This document shows, piece after piece, positions 50,241 to 63,135 of a DNA stretch of 64,000 bases. The notes beneath the pieces are model-generated. The model made no database searches. It was not told where the DNA came from and saw only the letters and a program-made list of their open reading frames with translations. The translations under genes and the position numbers were made by a program. The stretch spans positions 872,988-936,987 of the forward strand of contig RSEF01000026.1 of assembly GCA_003993805.1 (NCBI GenBank), written 5' to 3'. The number at the start of each line of letters is the position of its first letter. The stretch's first letter is position 1. The stretch is from Himantopus leucocephalus. Lineage: Eukaryota; Chordata; Aves; Charadriiformes; Recurvirostridae.

Positions 50241-53200
50241 AGGGGGATCACTCCTGGCACAGCCCTGGCAGCGCTGCTGGGCTCGGGGCCATGGCTCCAG
50301 CCCCCGTGCCCCTGACCCGCTCGTGTGCATCCCCAGCGGCTAACAGCCATGCCACTGCGGCTTTGATCCCCGATTTCAAGCCTTTCAGCCGCAGCTTGCC
50401 ATTGAACTGCAGTGACAGCAGGCGCCAGGGATGGTGGATGTGGCTCCTCCTAATGTAACGTGGCAACCAGTGCTTCGGGATTTGCAACAGCACCGTGTAC
50501 GCTGCAGCGATGCAGGGACCGGGGGGACACCGCTGGCACACACCCCAGCAGGAACCCCACAACAGCACAGCCATGCGCCTGATGCACAAGCAGGGCTCAT
50601 GTCCCATCATCCTCATCACACACCAACCGTGCCACTGGACACACCGCAAGCAGCACCCATGGGTGATGCTGCCCCATCCCCGGGCTCCGCTCACTCACCA
50701 GCACAGGCAGGAGCACCTCAAACCAGTGAAGCGGTTCAGATTTACGCGTGACCCTGGAAGGTGGTGATATGCGGTAACAGCCCCGATGAGACAGGTTAAA
50801 TCAAGCAAGTTAATGCCAGTTGTAGATGAAGGTAAGTGGGCTGGTGAGCCCACAGGGTACCCAACACGTCCAGCACACGCCATCGCATAAGGAGGATGTC
50901 CAGCCCCGCATGTGTCCGACTGCCCTGGTCCAGCTCCCAGAACAAGGCTTAGCAGGAGGCATGTCATGAAGTCGTTCTTAAATCTGCATTGTGGCCTGTG
51001 CATGCTGGAGCAGTTAATCAAAGGCATTGTGCCATCAAGGAGCATCTGCCCCAGAGCCTCGGACCGGTGCTCTAGAGCTGGAGTGGGATCGCAGGTGCGC
51101 CAGGGAGCGGGGCTGAGCACAGGGATGTGCAGGCAGCAAGGGCAGAGGGATGGAGGGATGGAGCAGAGGGGGCTGCACACATAGAGCCGGAGCACAGAGG
51201 AGGCTCGAGGGGCCATTGGTGCTGGAGGCTGGCGCCCATCCTGCTCTGCAGCTGGGGACAAGGGGACTCTATTTCCCTCCGATGGGACAGGCAGAAAGGG
51301 CCATTTTGGCAGATCATGGGGCACCTCAAAGCTGCCAGGTCCTGCCCTTGGGCTGCCTAGAAAAATGCATTTTCAGTCTTGAAATGGCAGGGCAGAAACC
51401 TGAGGCCAAGTCCACTGCTGCCACACGTGCAGTCGGTAGGGGAATGGGAGATTTTGGAGGGGAGGCACATCCAAACCTTAGGGAAGAGCAATAAAACACT
51501 CATCGGTGTCCCCAGGTGGATCTGTGCAGGGAAGGACTCAGTACCCTCAGCTCCTCCACACTGGCCATGTTTGGTAGGTGGCATCCACCCTGAGCCCAGC
51601 TCCTGCAGCTGGAGGAGGCGGCACATGCACACCCCAGCAGCGCTGTGTCCCTGTGGGCTGGGGTGTGACAGAGCAGGATAGGATGGAAGAACCACCATTG
51701 TCCCCTGGTGCTGTGAGCAGCTCCCATCCCTCTGCCAGCTCAGCAATGTGCTCCTCCCGGGCACAGATCCCTCCCAAAAACACCCTGGCTGTCTCCCCTG
51801 CGGCCACCCGCAGCCATTCCCCCAGGCACGAAGCCAGAGCTTGGGCCTGCCACTGCCTCCTCCCCAGGCACTGCTGCCAGCGGGGCTGCTACAGCCACCC
51901 CCATCCCGAGGAGCAGTGGGGCCAGGGAGAGCACTCGCTGTGTCCCCAACCACCCCAACAGAAGGGCTGGCACACGGGTGCCACCTCCCCCTGCACCCCT
52001 GCTGCTGCTTGGGGGACCCCCCACAGCAAGGACCCCCAGGTCACCCAAGGTGCATCCAAGGGCTCGATTGCCCAGCGGGGGGCTGGAAGGTGCTTCAGCC
52101 CCAACGTTTCAGGGAGATGGCACCGACCCCCATCCCCAGCTTCACCTGTGGCACTGTCGGCCATCCGTGGCTAGCACAGTTTGCTCCCCCGGCCCCCAGT
52201 ATTTGGGTGACAGTCCAGGTTACTCTAACAGTTGGAGATGCCCCAGGAAAAGCAGCAGCTCTCACCTGGGAAAGGGCCAAACTGGGACTCAAGGAGCTGC
52301 GGGCCCACCTCTGGCACACGTCCCACTGGCTGCATCACTGCCAGCGCCAAAGTGCCACCGCCTGTCCCTGCTGTACTGGGCCGGGGCAGTGACACCGGCC
52401 CCCCCGCAGCCTGTTTTCTAGGTGCAGCGAGAGGCTGTCTCAGGGCTGACTGAGCCGCAGCATGCCAGAGCCGAGCCGAAACCGGAGCCGCTGGGAGAGG
52501 CTGGAGTGTGGGAACGTCAGGAGCGCGCTGGATTCCTCCCCGCATCGATTTAGCAAGCTTCCCGCAGCCAGATGTTTCCAGCTGCTGGAGAGGGGAGCAG
52601 CAGGGACGGCTCAGCCTGTGCTGCAGTGGGGTCAGTCGGACACCCTGCCTCAGCCAGGCTCATTTCCCCGGCAGCAACGGCTGGGACGTGTCCCCCAGTG
52701 TTCCCCGCTCTGCTGGGGCTGCAGGCTCAGGGACCGGCCATCCTCTCCACCCCAGCTCCAGGATGGCTTGCAGCCCTGTTCGCAGCTCCCCACCGCTCTC
52801 GCAGGCTCTGTCCTGCTGTCATGGAGGGAAGCGGGTGCTGGCTCTGGCCCTGTGCTCCCCTACCCTGGCCACGCAGAGGAGGGCAGCCCCAAGACACAGC
52901 CCCTGTCCCCATGCCCTGTGCAGGGAGGCCACCAGGACCCACTGCCTGAGTCACCCTCCCCTGTGCCAGGCTGGGTCTAACCTGCCCTTGACAGCTCTCT
53001 GTCCTGCCCTTACCTGCAGCCGTGCTTGGGCAGCTCTCCTGGGCCCCCACGGTCCCCACTGCTGCTCCTTTCCTAACTGAGCACTCTCAGTGCTCTCTTC
53101 AACGTCACCAAACACAATATGGCTCCACTTCACACACAGGAAAACTGAGGTAGGAAGTCCTAAGCCCACCCCTGACCACCCCATCTTCTGCAAGCGCTCT

Positions 53201-53789
53201 CCCGCACGGCCTCCATCGCCTGCCTCTGTGTGAAACACCCAGCAGCGCTGCCTGCTACATGATGGTGGATGCCAGCACAGCGACCTAGCACTGTGGGTGC
53301 CCGACTCAGGCGCTGCCCATCACCTCCATCTCCTGCCCTGCACAACCGGGGAAGCAGCAGATACCATTGCCGAGAGAAGGAGCATCAGCAAGGTGAGATG
53401 CAGGGCTGGAGGCAGCCAAAGAGGAGGAAGAGGAGGAGGAGGAAGGAAAGAGATGTACTGCAAAGGGCTGGCTCTGGGCAAGGCGCTGTGTGCTGTGGGT
53501 CTGACTGTGCCAGGCACCGGTCAGGGCCCGAGGAGACTGGGCAACTCCCGGTTGTGCTCACGTCCAGCCCTTCCCATCACCTCCAAGAGCGAGCGGTGGC
53601 AGCTCCTCTGCTTGCACAACGGGACGCTGCCGACGTGGCCAAATACGTCAAGGAATGAGGAAATCATCAACTCCAAATGGCTCATGACAGCTCATTTCAA
53701 AGGAGCATGTGGCCAACAGCTCCTGCTGGGGCCAGGCAGAGCTGCGTCCGTGGGACACGTGTGCCCCATGTGCCTTGGCACAGAAACCC

Positions 53790-53960
53790 GCATGTGTGTG
53801 TGTGTGTGTGTGTGTGCCACCCGAGTGCTTGTTTGCATCATGGGTATGTTCATGTGCGGGCCACATGGTAGCAAAATCCCTCTCCGCCTGCAGAAAGGTG
53901 CATGCGTGCATGTGCATGCCTGTGACCTTGCATGCATGCCCACATGTATGTGTGCAGGCA
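53790..53960. repeat. GT microsatellite and TGCATG-rich tail
   Basis: A GT run at 53,792-53,816, then interrupted GTGCATGCGTGCATGTGCAT sequence to about 53,960. Its composition mirrors the CA-rich tract 3.7 kb to the left, in the opposite orientation. Confidence 0.9.
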
Positions 53961-55890
53961 CGAGGACGGCAGCAGCCAACATGAACACCAGCATAAGCGC
54001 GCTGGGCTTGCACAGATGCACCGTCTGCGCCTGTGTTCAAATGCTCAACGTGAGCATGGCACTCAAACACACGTTTTCTTGCTCCCCATGACCCAACCGG
54101 TCTCATTTCAGAAGATCGGACTCAGAAAGGACTCCTGGTGACCCACTAAACATTTCAATGGCAAGTGGAAATTTGCTGTAAAAGGCCTCGCGGTGTTTCT
54201 GAGTCATTACGGTGGGCTCCTAGTACACAGTAGCTGCAACACATTTCCCAAGGCCATGAAACATCTTTAACTGGTTGCTCAATTCCTTCCAGCACATTGA
54301 AAAATACACTAATAAACTCTGCAATAAAAACCATTCTCCCAGGGCCAGAGACTCCTCCAGCCCAGTCGGGCTCCCCAGCTCCACAAACTCTCACACAGAT
54401 ACACTCTCCTCCCACCGTGCTGCCTCAGCCTGTGCTCCCAACTGCGTTTATGAATGAATCAGCCCAGGCGTCGTTTTGCTGGTATTTTCCTTGCAAACCT
54501 TCCGCTCCAGCACCTAGAGCCTGCCACAGGCAGGCTGCCAGCCCAAAGGGAGACCTGAGACCCCGAGCCCTGTGCAAACCTCGCTGAGCCCTGCGCGTTC
54601 CCAGCTTGCACCCCGCAGCGCACAATTTGGTTACCGGCATCTTGGCGCACTGACAGCAGAGTCTTTCCATATGGAGTAAAATGGCTTTATCTTGCATTTC
54701 TTACATCCAACTCTGATTCACACTCCCGGATGGCTGGGCAGGGGGATGGTCACAACCTGCAATCCTTCTCCCTGTGGCTTATTAATTGTCTTCCTCCCCT
54801 CCCAACAGCTACCAAACAGGTTAAATGAGCAGCGGAGATGGCTAACGGGGCTCTGTGGGGTGACTGCCAGGTCCACAGTGTTTGCTTCCATCAGTGTTTG
54901 CCTCATTTTCTGGCCCAGCCCCATCCCTGCAATCCCTGCATGCTCCCCCCAGGGATGTACCGGGACCCCCCCAAAACCACCCCTCTCTCTCAGGAGATAC
55001 TACAGAGCACTCCGGTGGGGCAGAGCATGCATCCCCCGCTCAGTGCCCCAGGAAGGGCACCTCACCCTTTCCTGCAAACCTGTTGCCCCACCCCATCAGA
55101 AGGCAGCAGGTTCGTTAGCACTCGCTGTAGTGTAATTGCTTTAATTGCCAGGGGCTTCCTGGTGTGAGCTGAGGGCTAGTTGACAACCCTATGTCTCCTG
55201 CAGCAGTGTCAGGAGTGGGTCCTGCTTCCTGAGGGGCAGGGAGGGGGTTGGGAGCCCTGTGCCATCCAGCGCGCTAGTAACACAGTACCTGGGTACCTGG
55301 ATAGTTGACTGGTGCCTCTGAAACACCCTAGGCAGACCGATGGGGAGAAGCATGGCCACCATCATCCGGGTGAAGGCAGCAGCCCCCAGGCTGGCAGAGC
55401 CGGAGGCACTGTTCCCCAGCATGGAGACACAGCCTCCTGCCAATGGGGACAGGGGACATGCAGATCTGAGGATATGTCCCTGTCCCTTACTCCAGCCAGG
55501 GCAGGCAGTGCTCCCTGCTTGCTGCCAACCTGCACGTAGCCCTGTGCAGGCTGTGGGGAGGAGACTGGATGCAACCCAGCGTGTCCTGCACTCGCCCTTG
55601 GCGGAGGGAGGAAAGGCCAAGCAGCAAAAGTTGGGGGAGGCAACAGGATTACAGTGGTCAGTGCTAGCAGTGGTGGCCATGTGCACCGTGCATGGTCAAA
55701 GCCTCCTGAGGAGCACCAGCCCTACAGGGACACAGCGAGAGCAGAAGCAGTGGCAGAACCCTGCTTTGGCACGGCCACCCCATGTCTCACACCTTGCTGG
55801 GCCCTTCTGCAAAACAACATGGCTCTGCAGAAGGCTCCAATGGTGGCTGCAGTGGGGAAGGAAGCCCCTTCCCCTGCCAGCACCCGATGT

Positions 55891-55950
55891 CCCCATCACC
55901 GCAGCTGTCCCCCATCACTACAGCCGTCCCCCATCACCGCAGCCCGTGCA
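55891..55950. repeat. Tandem repeat, about 24-bp unit, 2.5 copies
   Basis: Units close to CCCCATCACCGCAGCTGT repeat directly, with small changes (CATCACTACAGCCGTCC). Confidence 0.8.
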
Positions 55951-57244
55951 GGCTGGGACAGCCCCACACTGTGCGTGGGGGCCATCAGCTCCCTGCTGAC
56001 AGGCGAGAGCAGAAAATTAGCAGCGGCGCAGCGGTGACAGGCCGGGACTTCAGCCGAATCAGCACTTCTGCGGTGATCGCTGCTGCTAAGCCTTGCGAAT
56101 CACTGCTCGTAACGAGGGCAGGGCTGAGAGACCTGGAGCCTGGACCCGTCTGGCTCCAGTGAGCCAAGCTTTTAAAAGGGATTCAGACTTTCTCAGGCTA
56201 GAGCAGTCATAAATCTACTTAATTGGGTCTCTCCCATACACAAGTTTCCAACTGAACCCGCTGGAGAGATCCAGACCGGGCCTCCAGCCCATTTGCCGGT
56301 TATTCTTTCAATGGATGCTGCGCTTGGCCCCAAACCACCCCACCTGTGCATCCAAATTACAGCTCCTTTTTCAGCAGCAAGAGCCTCTAGCTGCTCAACG
56401 CCCTGTGCATCCCACCTCTGCGCCACCCTCTGCTCCCCCATGCTGACGAGCCGGGAGAGCCCCAAATCCCCCATGTTGGGGCCGACGCTGCTCCTGCGCA
56501 CAGCACTGCACACCCCTGCAACACAGCTGCCTCCAAAGCTGCTCCTGCAAAGTGCCAGAGGAGCTGGGAGGATCCCAACACCCCCATCCCCAGCACCGCA
56601 GGTCTCCAAAATAACCCAGAGGAAACGCCTGCGCAGTTTGGGAAGGAGGGGGATCGCAGATGGCGGGTGGATGGGCCGGATCCGTGCACCAAGGGGTGCC
56701 CCGAGCCTCCGGAGACTGGTGCACATGGCAGCGGAAATGCATGGTGACACCAACTCCCAGTTAACAGCCCTGTGGCCTCAGGCACATGGAGACACGGAGC
56801 CACTAGTGGTCACCACACCTGTGGTCTGTCCTAAGCTGGGGCCCTTGCAGAGTGGGGTCAGGCCGGTCATGCAGCGCTCTGTGCCTCAGTTTCCCCTCCC
56901 CGAGTTTGCTGTTTGCCCCCCCCACCCCGAGTTAGAGTTACTGGGGGGTGTGACAGTGCTGTCCTGGCCAGCAATGTGGCACAGCTGCGACCAGCCCGGG
57001 GATTTCAGGCACCCCAAATGCTCTGCACGCGACACCTTTAATGCAGCCACCAGCAGATGTTCAAGGCGATGCTGCAGACCCTGCGCAAAAAAAAAAAAAG
57101 GCAGAAAGCGGGGGAAAAAAAAACAAAAAAAACCCAACCCCATGGCAAGGCAGAAGGCGCAGACGGGCCTCGGCTCAGAGGCCCTGGAGCAGCCGGCGGC
57201 AGCGGGTTCACGCTCCCCACGCGTCACCAAACGCGGGTCGGACA

Positions 57245-57375
57245 TTGTGGAAATTCAAAATTCCAGATGGCTCTTTTTGGGTGGGTTTTTTTTTTTTCCT
57301 TGCCTCATTTCCAAGGCAACAAGACTCGCTGTCATCTGCTAGTTGCCATAGAGATTTCACCTGATTCTGCTTCAG
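57245..57375. promoter_or_regulatory. Candidate regulatory patch with RFX-like half sites
   Basis: A T run is followed by TTTCCAAGGCAACAAGACTC and, 24 bp later, AGTTGCCATAGAGA. The opposed GGCAAC and GTTGCC half sites resemble X-box motifs for RFX factors. Composition-based call only. Confidence 0.3.
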
Positions 57376-58769
57376 CGGAAGAGAAAGCCGGGCGAGCTCA
57401 CTGCTGCCGAGGAGCCACGAGCCGCAACCGCCTTCAAACTTACTGGGAAAAGCAGAGATAAATGGGGCTTTATAAGACGGAGGCAATGGGCTGATTCAGA
57501 GGATCAAAGGAAGGAACTGTGGGTTTCTATAGCACAAATCAGCCCTTCACTTAACTGCTTCGATGCCCTCCAGATGTGCCCTACATCTGGGGACGTCACC
57601 AGCCCCCACTCCAGTCTTTGCCTGGTGGAGGAGGGAGACGTGGGTGCACGGGGAATCCTGCACCCACTTCTCACTGCATCACCAGGACCAAGCTGTGTTC
57701 CCTGCAGGGATCCCATAGCATGACGGAGGGCACGGGGCTGATGGCCAGGCATAGCCACATCCTTCCTCCCATGACTACCCTCCCTCGCTGTGCACAACCC
57801 TTCTCCAAAGCCCCTGTGGCCCAGAGGATGAGCAAGCCAAGGGGAGGATAGGGTGAATGCAGAAGCAGCCAGCGAGGAGGGAGACCCTTTGGCAAGGGTG
57901 GAGATGCCCATGGACTGGGCTCAGCACGGCTTGGCTGCCAGGAACATGGGGGTTAAAAGCCACACACCCCCAGGGGAGCCACATGCAGCCAGCCACAGAA
58001 AGCATGTGTTCCACATGGGGCACTGGCATCATCTCAACAGCTCCGTTACTGCTGAGGATACTCCATGTAGCTGGTGTGGATGCATCCATAAGCCGGGCCC
58101 GGCTACAGCACCGTGGTTTGCAGTCTTTGCTCCCAGACCCGCACTCACCCCCAGGTCCCACAGCAGCTTCACAACTACCTGTCCCCCTCGCTGGCACAAC
58201 TGGGCTGCCCAGGACCGGGCACATCACTGGCACACCACCCTGCATTGTTGCACCTCCAGCCATGCGCACCCATCCCCTTCCTTCTCCAGCTGGTCTGGGA
58301 ATAAAAACCCAGGTAAAAACCCAGCACCGCAGGAATTCACAGGCCTTCCCACGAGCAGGGCAGCCATCCAAACTCAGGTACAGAGAGACACGACTCAAGA
58401 GCTCCCCAGTCTGTGACAGCAACCCTTGGACTTGCAGTCAGATGCCCCAAATCAGCAGATCTGATGACTCAAGGGAGCCAGCCTGCCGTGCCTGGGGCTC
58501 CGTTTTGCTGAGGACATTGAACCCCTTGGGCCTGGGAGAAGACCCCGGACGCTGGCAGGATGCTCACAGGCGGCCATCACCTCTGGGTACAACAGACTCA
58601 TCCCCATGCTCATCCCTCCTCGCTGTTCTCTGCCGGGCGCCTGGCTGAAAGGGCATTTATCAGACCCAGGAGCCCATCCCCTGCTCAGCTCACGTCCCCG
58701 TACCAGGGCCGGTGGGGAAGGGCCCGGCCGGGCAGCTCTTGGCTCGAGTTGGCTCCGTTTTGCAGGGAG

Positions 58770-58910
58770 AACAGTCATTAGTGGAGCCAAACTCCCCATT
58801 CCCAGCCAGAATACGGCCATGCTTGGAGAAGCTTTATATTCACAGAGACAAACAACTCACATTTGCTTTTTAACTGTTGGAATTGCACCCACTGGGACGG
58901 AGCGAACAGG
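58770..58910. promoter_or_regulatory. Candidate conserved noncoding patch
   Basis: AT-richer unique sequence with GTCATTAGTGG, CTTTATATTCACAGAG and GCTTTTTAACTGTTGG. No exon or repeat signature. Confidence 0.25.
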
Positions 58911-59889
58911 GAGCCTTTTGTCCCCCTCGCCTTGTGACTGCGAGCTTTGTGCAGAGCAATGCGTTGCAAACACAATTCTCCCCGGCCTCAGCTGGGCTCT
59001 GGTAGACACTTGGTCTGTCTGTCCATCACCAGATCAGCCAAAGAGCCTTCATGCGTCTCCAGCAAGAATGCAAAATGTCCTCCCTGGCTCCCCCGCCAGC
59101 CGCAGCCTGCAGAGCTGCTCGGTGCTGAGCTGCTTATCAGAGCCACCAAGATGGACCCAAAACGCAGCCAGTGCTGGAGGAAGGCAGCAGCTCTTCACCT
59201 CGCAGAGTAACAGGGCTGGGAAACCGAAGTTGCAGGGGGCTACAGGCGGCAGAGCTGCTCACTCAGGTTACAGCTTGCCTGGGAGCGAGGGAGAGCAGCT
59301 CCAAGCATGGAAAAGCCCAGCATGGCATGGGCACAAAGACCAGGTCACCGTGAACCTCCAGGGAAGGTGTCAAGTCACCTCCCGGACAGGGAGCCTCTGG
59401 AGACCTCCAGCCCATTGCCAAGCTCCTGAATATAGGAGCTGGCAAGGCAAGCTGTCACAGGCACCAGCGCTGCTCAGAGCTGCTACCATGGAGAGGTGCA
59501 AGGGACAGCCTGCCCAGAACAGGACATGTCCTTGAGGCACCGGCTGAACCCTCATCCTGGCCCACCTGTGCTGCCCGGGGATGAGATCCAGAAGAACGAG
59601 ACCCCTGCAGTGTTGCTTTCCTCCAAACCCTCAGCCTCAGGAAGGGGCTCAGTGCTTGCGAGCTCACCCTGGGCTCTCTGCCCATGAGGGCCCAACTGCG
59701 GCCAGGACTAGACCCCAGGGAAGGTCATCAGCTGTTGCACAAGGTGGTCCCCCAAGAGCACCTCAAGAGATGAGCCAGGGCAGGAGGCAATGCACCTCAG
59801 GCTCCCCCAGCCCCAGAGGGCAAAGCCAGCTTAAACGAGTTCCAGGCTCGTTAGTGGATCTATTGTTGCTACCTCCCGCGGGAGGAGGG

Positions 59890-60010
59890 AGATAACTGAG
59901 GCTATTTTTTCTTCCATCTGGGGAATCGTTTCCCTCCAACATGTACTGCCACAATGCTAATTTTTAAGGCTGATGATTAATTGATGTCAGGCTCATTACG
60001 GGGCCAACAG
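59890..60010. promoter_or_regulatory. Candidate conserved noncoding patch
   Basis: ACAATGCTAATTTTTAAGGC and TGATGATTAATTGATGTCAG form a dense cluster of homeodomain cores; the surroundings are GC-rich. Confidence 0.35.
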
Positions 60011-61364
60011 ATCCCTCTTCCCCAGGAGCCCCAAGGATGGGGGGGACATGTTTTGACAGATGTCGTTCGAGCCGCATGTGAGTGACGTCCTAACAACGGA
60101 GGAAAATAGAAGCCATTGCCATGGAAAGCCCTGGAAATGGGAAGGGAAGTGCCTGCACGCGACCCCAGCGCCCTTCCCCGCACACCCTCTAATCAGCCCT
60201 TCACGCTCTGCCCTGACGGTTACCAGGGTTTTGCTCCCGGAGATAAACGGCCATTGTGTGAGCACGGGGGTAATTGAATCTCCTGCCTGCAGCGCGGGCA
60301 GTGGGGAGGGCTCAGCCTTTCTTCTCCCCCCGCCCCAGCCTCGCAGGAGGGCCAGGTGCCAAATTCACTCTGGCACCGGGCGCAGCAGCCTGCAGAGAGC
60401 CGGAAACAAGTCCACTGCACATACGATCACCGGGATCCCGCAAGGCTTAGGGTCTCCCTCCACCTGCGTCCCCTGGCAGTGGGGTGGGTGAGCACTGCCG
60501 GCTGGTGGGGTGCCCGGGGGTGCTGGTCCTTACCAGGCACCAGGGCAAGACTCAGCCCAGTGAAACAGTACAGCATCTCCAACAGCAACCCAGGTGGGGC
60601 TGCAGACTGACATCCACATCGCACGTTTCGGGGTGCCTTTGGTCCACCCCATCAGTGGCACGCTGCCCAGCTGGTGTTCATTCTGCAGTAAACCTGCTAC
60701 GCTCTCCCAAAGACAAACTGGCACACAGTGAGCGGCAGCAGGTTTGCTGGAAGAGGACATCGTGGCTCTGACAGCGACGCACCGAAATCCTGCATCCATC
60801 CCCCTAACCCTCCATGCAGCCAAGAGGAACCAGCAGCTCTGTGCAGCCAAGAGGAAACAGCAGCTCCGGGGTCTCTGCCCAGGGGTGGGCTAAGGCATCC
60901 CGGTAACTGAGTGAAGAGCCTGGGCTGATCCAAATTAGTGCAGGTGAACCCCACTCTCCTGCCCACTGCCTGCTCCCCCAGAGCCAACCCCTGCTGCGGT
61001 AAGGGAGGGCAGAGCATCACACCCTGCCTCACCCAGCAGCACACTGCCCACCCCATGAACACTGTGATTATCTCTGCCGGCACCATTACCTCCTCCTCCA
61101 GACCTGCCCCGGGAAGATGCCTTCCCCTCACCTGAGCCGGGAGCAGCGCTCGCTCCCTCCACCCTGCTCCTCCTGCAGTCCCACATCCAACACCTCGGCT
61201 GCAATGACACCCAGGCTTTGATCCTGCCACCTTGCAGCGCTGCCCTGCATCCCCTTGCCAGGGAGATGCTGGTCTCCGCCAGGGAGGTCAGCAGCACCGG
61301 TCTCCCACCATCCATCCTCAGCACCGCCAAATCCTCCACCAGCTCCAGAGTCCGCACTGCTGAT

Positions 61365-61475
61365 CTGCTGGCGCTATTATTACAAACTTGTTTTAATTGC
61401 TGTGCAGTGCCTCAAGCACCCTTCACAGGGAGAGGGATGCATATGAATAAATTGCCTATTCTTAGCCCTGATGGT
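61365..61475. promoter_or_regulatory. Candidate conserved noncoding patch with POU-like site
   Basis: CTATTATTACAAACTTGTTT and GGATGCATATGAATAAATTG stand in GC-rich DNA. ATGCATATGAATAAAT resembles POU-domain composite sites. Confidence 0.35.
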
Positions 61476-62924
61476 TCCCTGCTGGGAGCGCAGGGGAGAG
61501 GGCTCTGTGCAATTGGCAGCAGGACCCGCATCGTCCTCCGGCTGCTTCCCAACCTGCCCCACCTCTCGCAGTGCCCTTGGTGGGTCCTCATCACTGGGAA
61601 AAGGTTTTCCTGAGCAGCAGTTGTGTTTTTCCCACCAAAGATGATCTGCAGAGACAGAACATCCTGACTCTTTTAGGAAATGTGGGTGTGCCACAGGAGG
61701 GAAGGGGATGCTTGGGAGCAGAAAGCTCTGTGCCACCGCCATGGGAGTCACCACTCGGTCCCTGCTCTCCTCCCCAGGACCCCAAAGCCCACAGCACCCC
61801 TGCCCAGACATCCCCATGGGTCTGAGGAACCACATGGAGGAAGAGTGCTCTTCACCTCAAATCCATCACCTGCGTTATGGCGAGGGGAGGGACTCTGACA
61901 CGCTTTAGGACTCAATGCAAAGAACTGCTGTTCCACTGCACAAGTCCAAACTTTACTGTGGGCTTGGCAGTGCCAGGGACAGGCAGGGCAGAAAACACTC
62001 TGAAAAAGGCATCAGCATCAACAGGAGGAATTTCAGTGGAGCATTCCAGCTGTCCACCGTGTGCCAGCTCCTTCCGCTACCCTCACCACGCACCCACCAA
62101 GAGTAAGAGCTGAGTGACATGTGGTGACAGTGGCCACGAGCCCCTGGGTACATTGGCTCACTTCAATATTAAACAGGAGACTGGTCGCTCGTCACTGTGC
62201 AGGGGGGGTCGAAGGCGAGCCCCCATCCCCCGTGTGCTGCAGGAACCGTTTAAGCATGCTGAGAGCACGTCGAGTCCCAGCTTGGACAGTTTGGGATCCC
62301 CCCTGGCGAGATGGAGACAATACTGTTCCCTGCCCTGCCAATGCGCCAAGCGCACGGCTGTCCCGCAGGCACCACCCCCCCAGGGATGTGACCCTCCAAG
62401 GACAGCTCAGTGGGGTCTCCAGCAGCACTGCAGCCAGGAATTATCCCCTCTAAGACATCCCACCTCCACACAACGGCTGCCTGCAAGTGGACAAGCCCAC
62501 TCCACCGTGGGAAGCAGCACTGCAATGTGCTTTGAGCTCTTCTCCCCAAATTTGCTCCGGGGGCCTGTCCAAGCACTGATGATGCACAGCCCAGAGCCAC
62601 GACCGCTGCAGGAAAAACTGAGCCAATACTACAGCTTGGGGGAAAGCATCAGCCAAAAGTCACTCAAACAAGGAAGCGATTTGTCTTCTTCTGGCTGCGC
62701 TTCCTCCTGACAAAGGAGCATGGAGCAGGGAAGTCAGTTGTGATCACGTGCGGCGTACTGACCAAGCGACCACCGAATCGGCGACTGAGAGCGCTCACAC
62801 CAGGAGCCTGACAGATAAAACAGAACAGGGGAAAAAGAATGAAAAAAGAAACGCCATGTGACCCCTCGCTCGATCCAAGCCAGGCAATGCATCCAACAGT
62901 TCTGAATATGAAATACACACAATG

Positions 62925-63135
62925 AGCTCCAGCGGGTAATTAATCCCTTCAGGAACACTGTAAGTGATTGCAGACAGTTTACCAAGAAAAAAAAAATTGG
63001 AAAGTCATTGAAAAAATTACCATAAAATGTTTCTTTTTCTGTTCCAGTATGAAATACAATGAGATCTGCTAGAAGATCTCTCTGCTCTGCAAAATTTAAA
63101 GGCGATGGATTTAAGCTGTTTTTTTAACAACACCC
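62925..63135. promoter_or_regulatory. Candidate conserved noncoding element, AT-rich
   Basis: About 200 bp, strongly AT-rich: GGGTAATTAATCCC palindrome at 62,935-62,948, ATTACCATAAAATG, and GATCTGCTAGAAGATC-type repeats. No open frame or repeat family is recognised. Confidence 0.35.
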
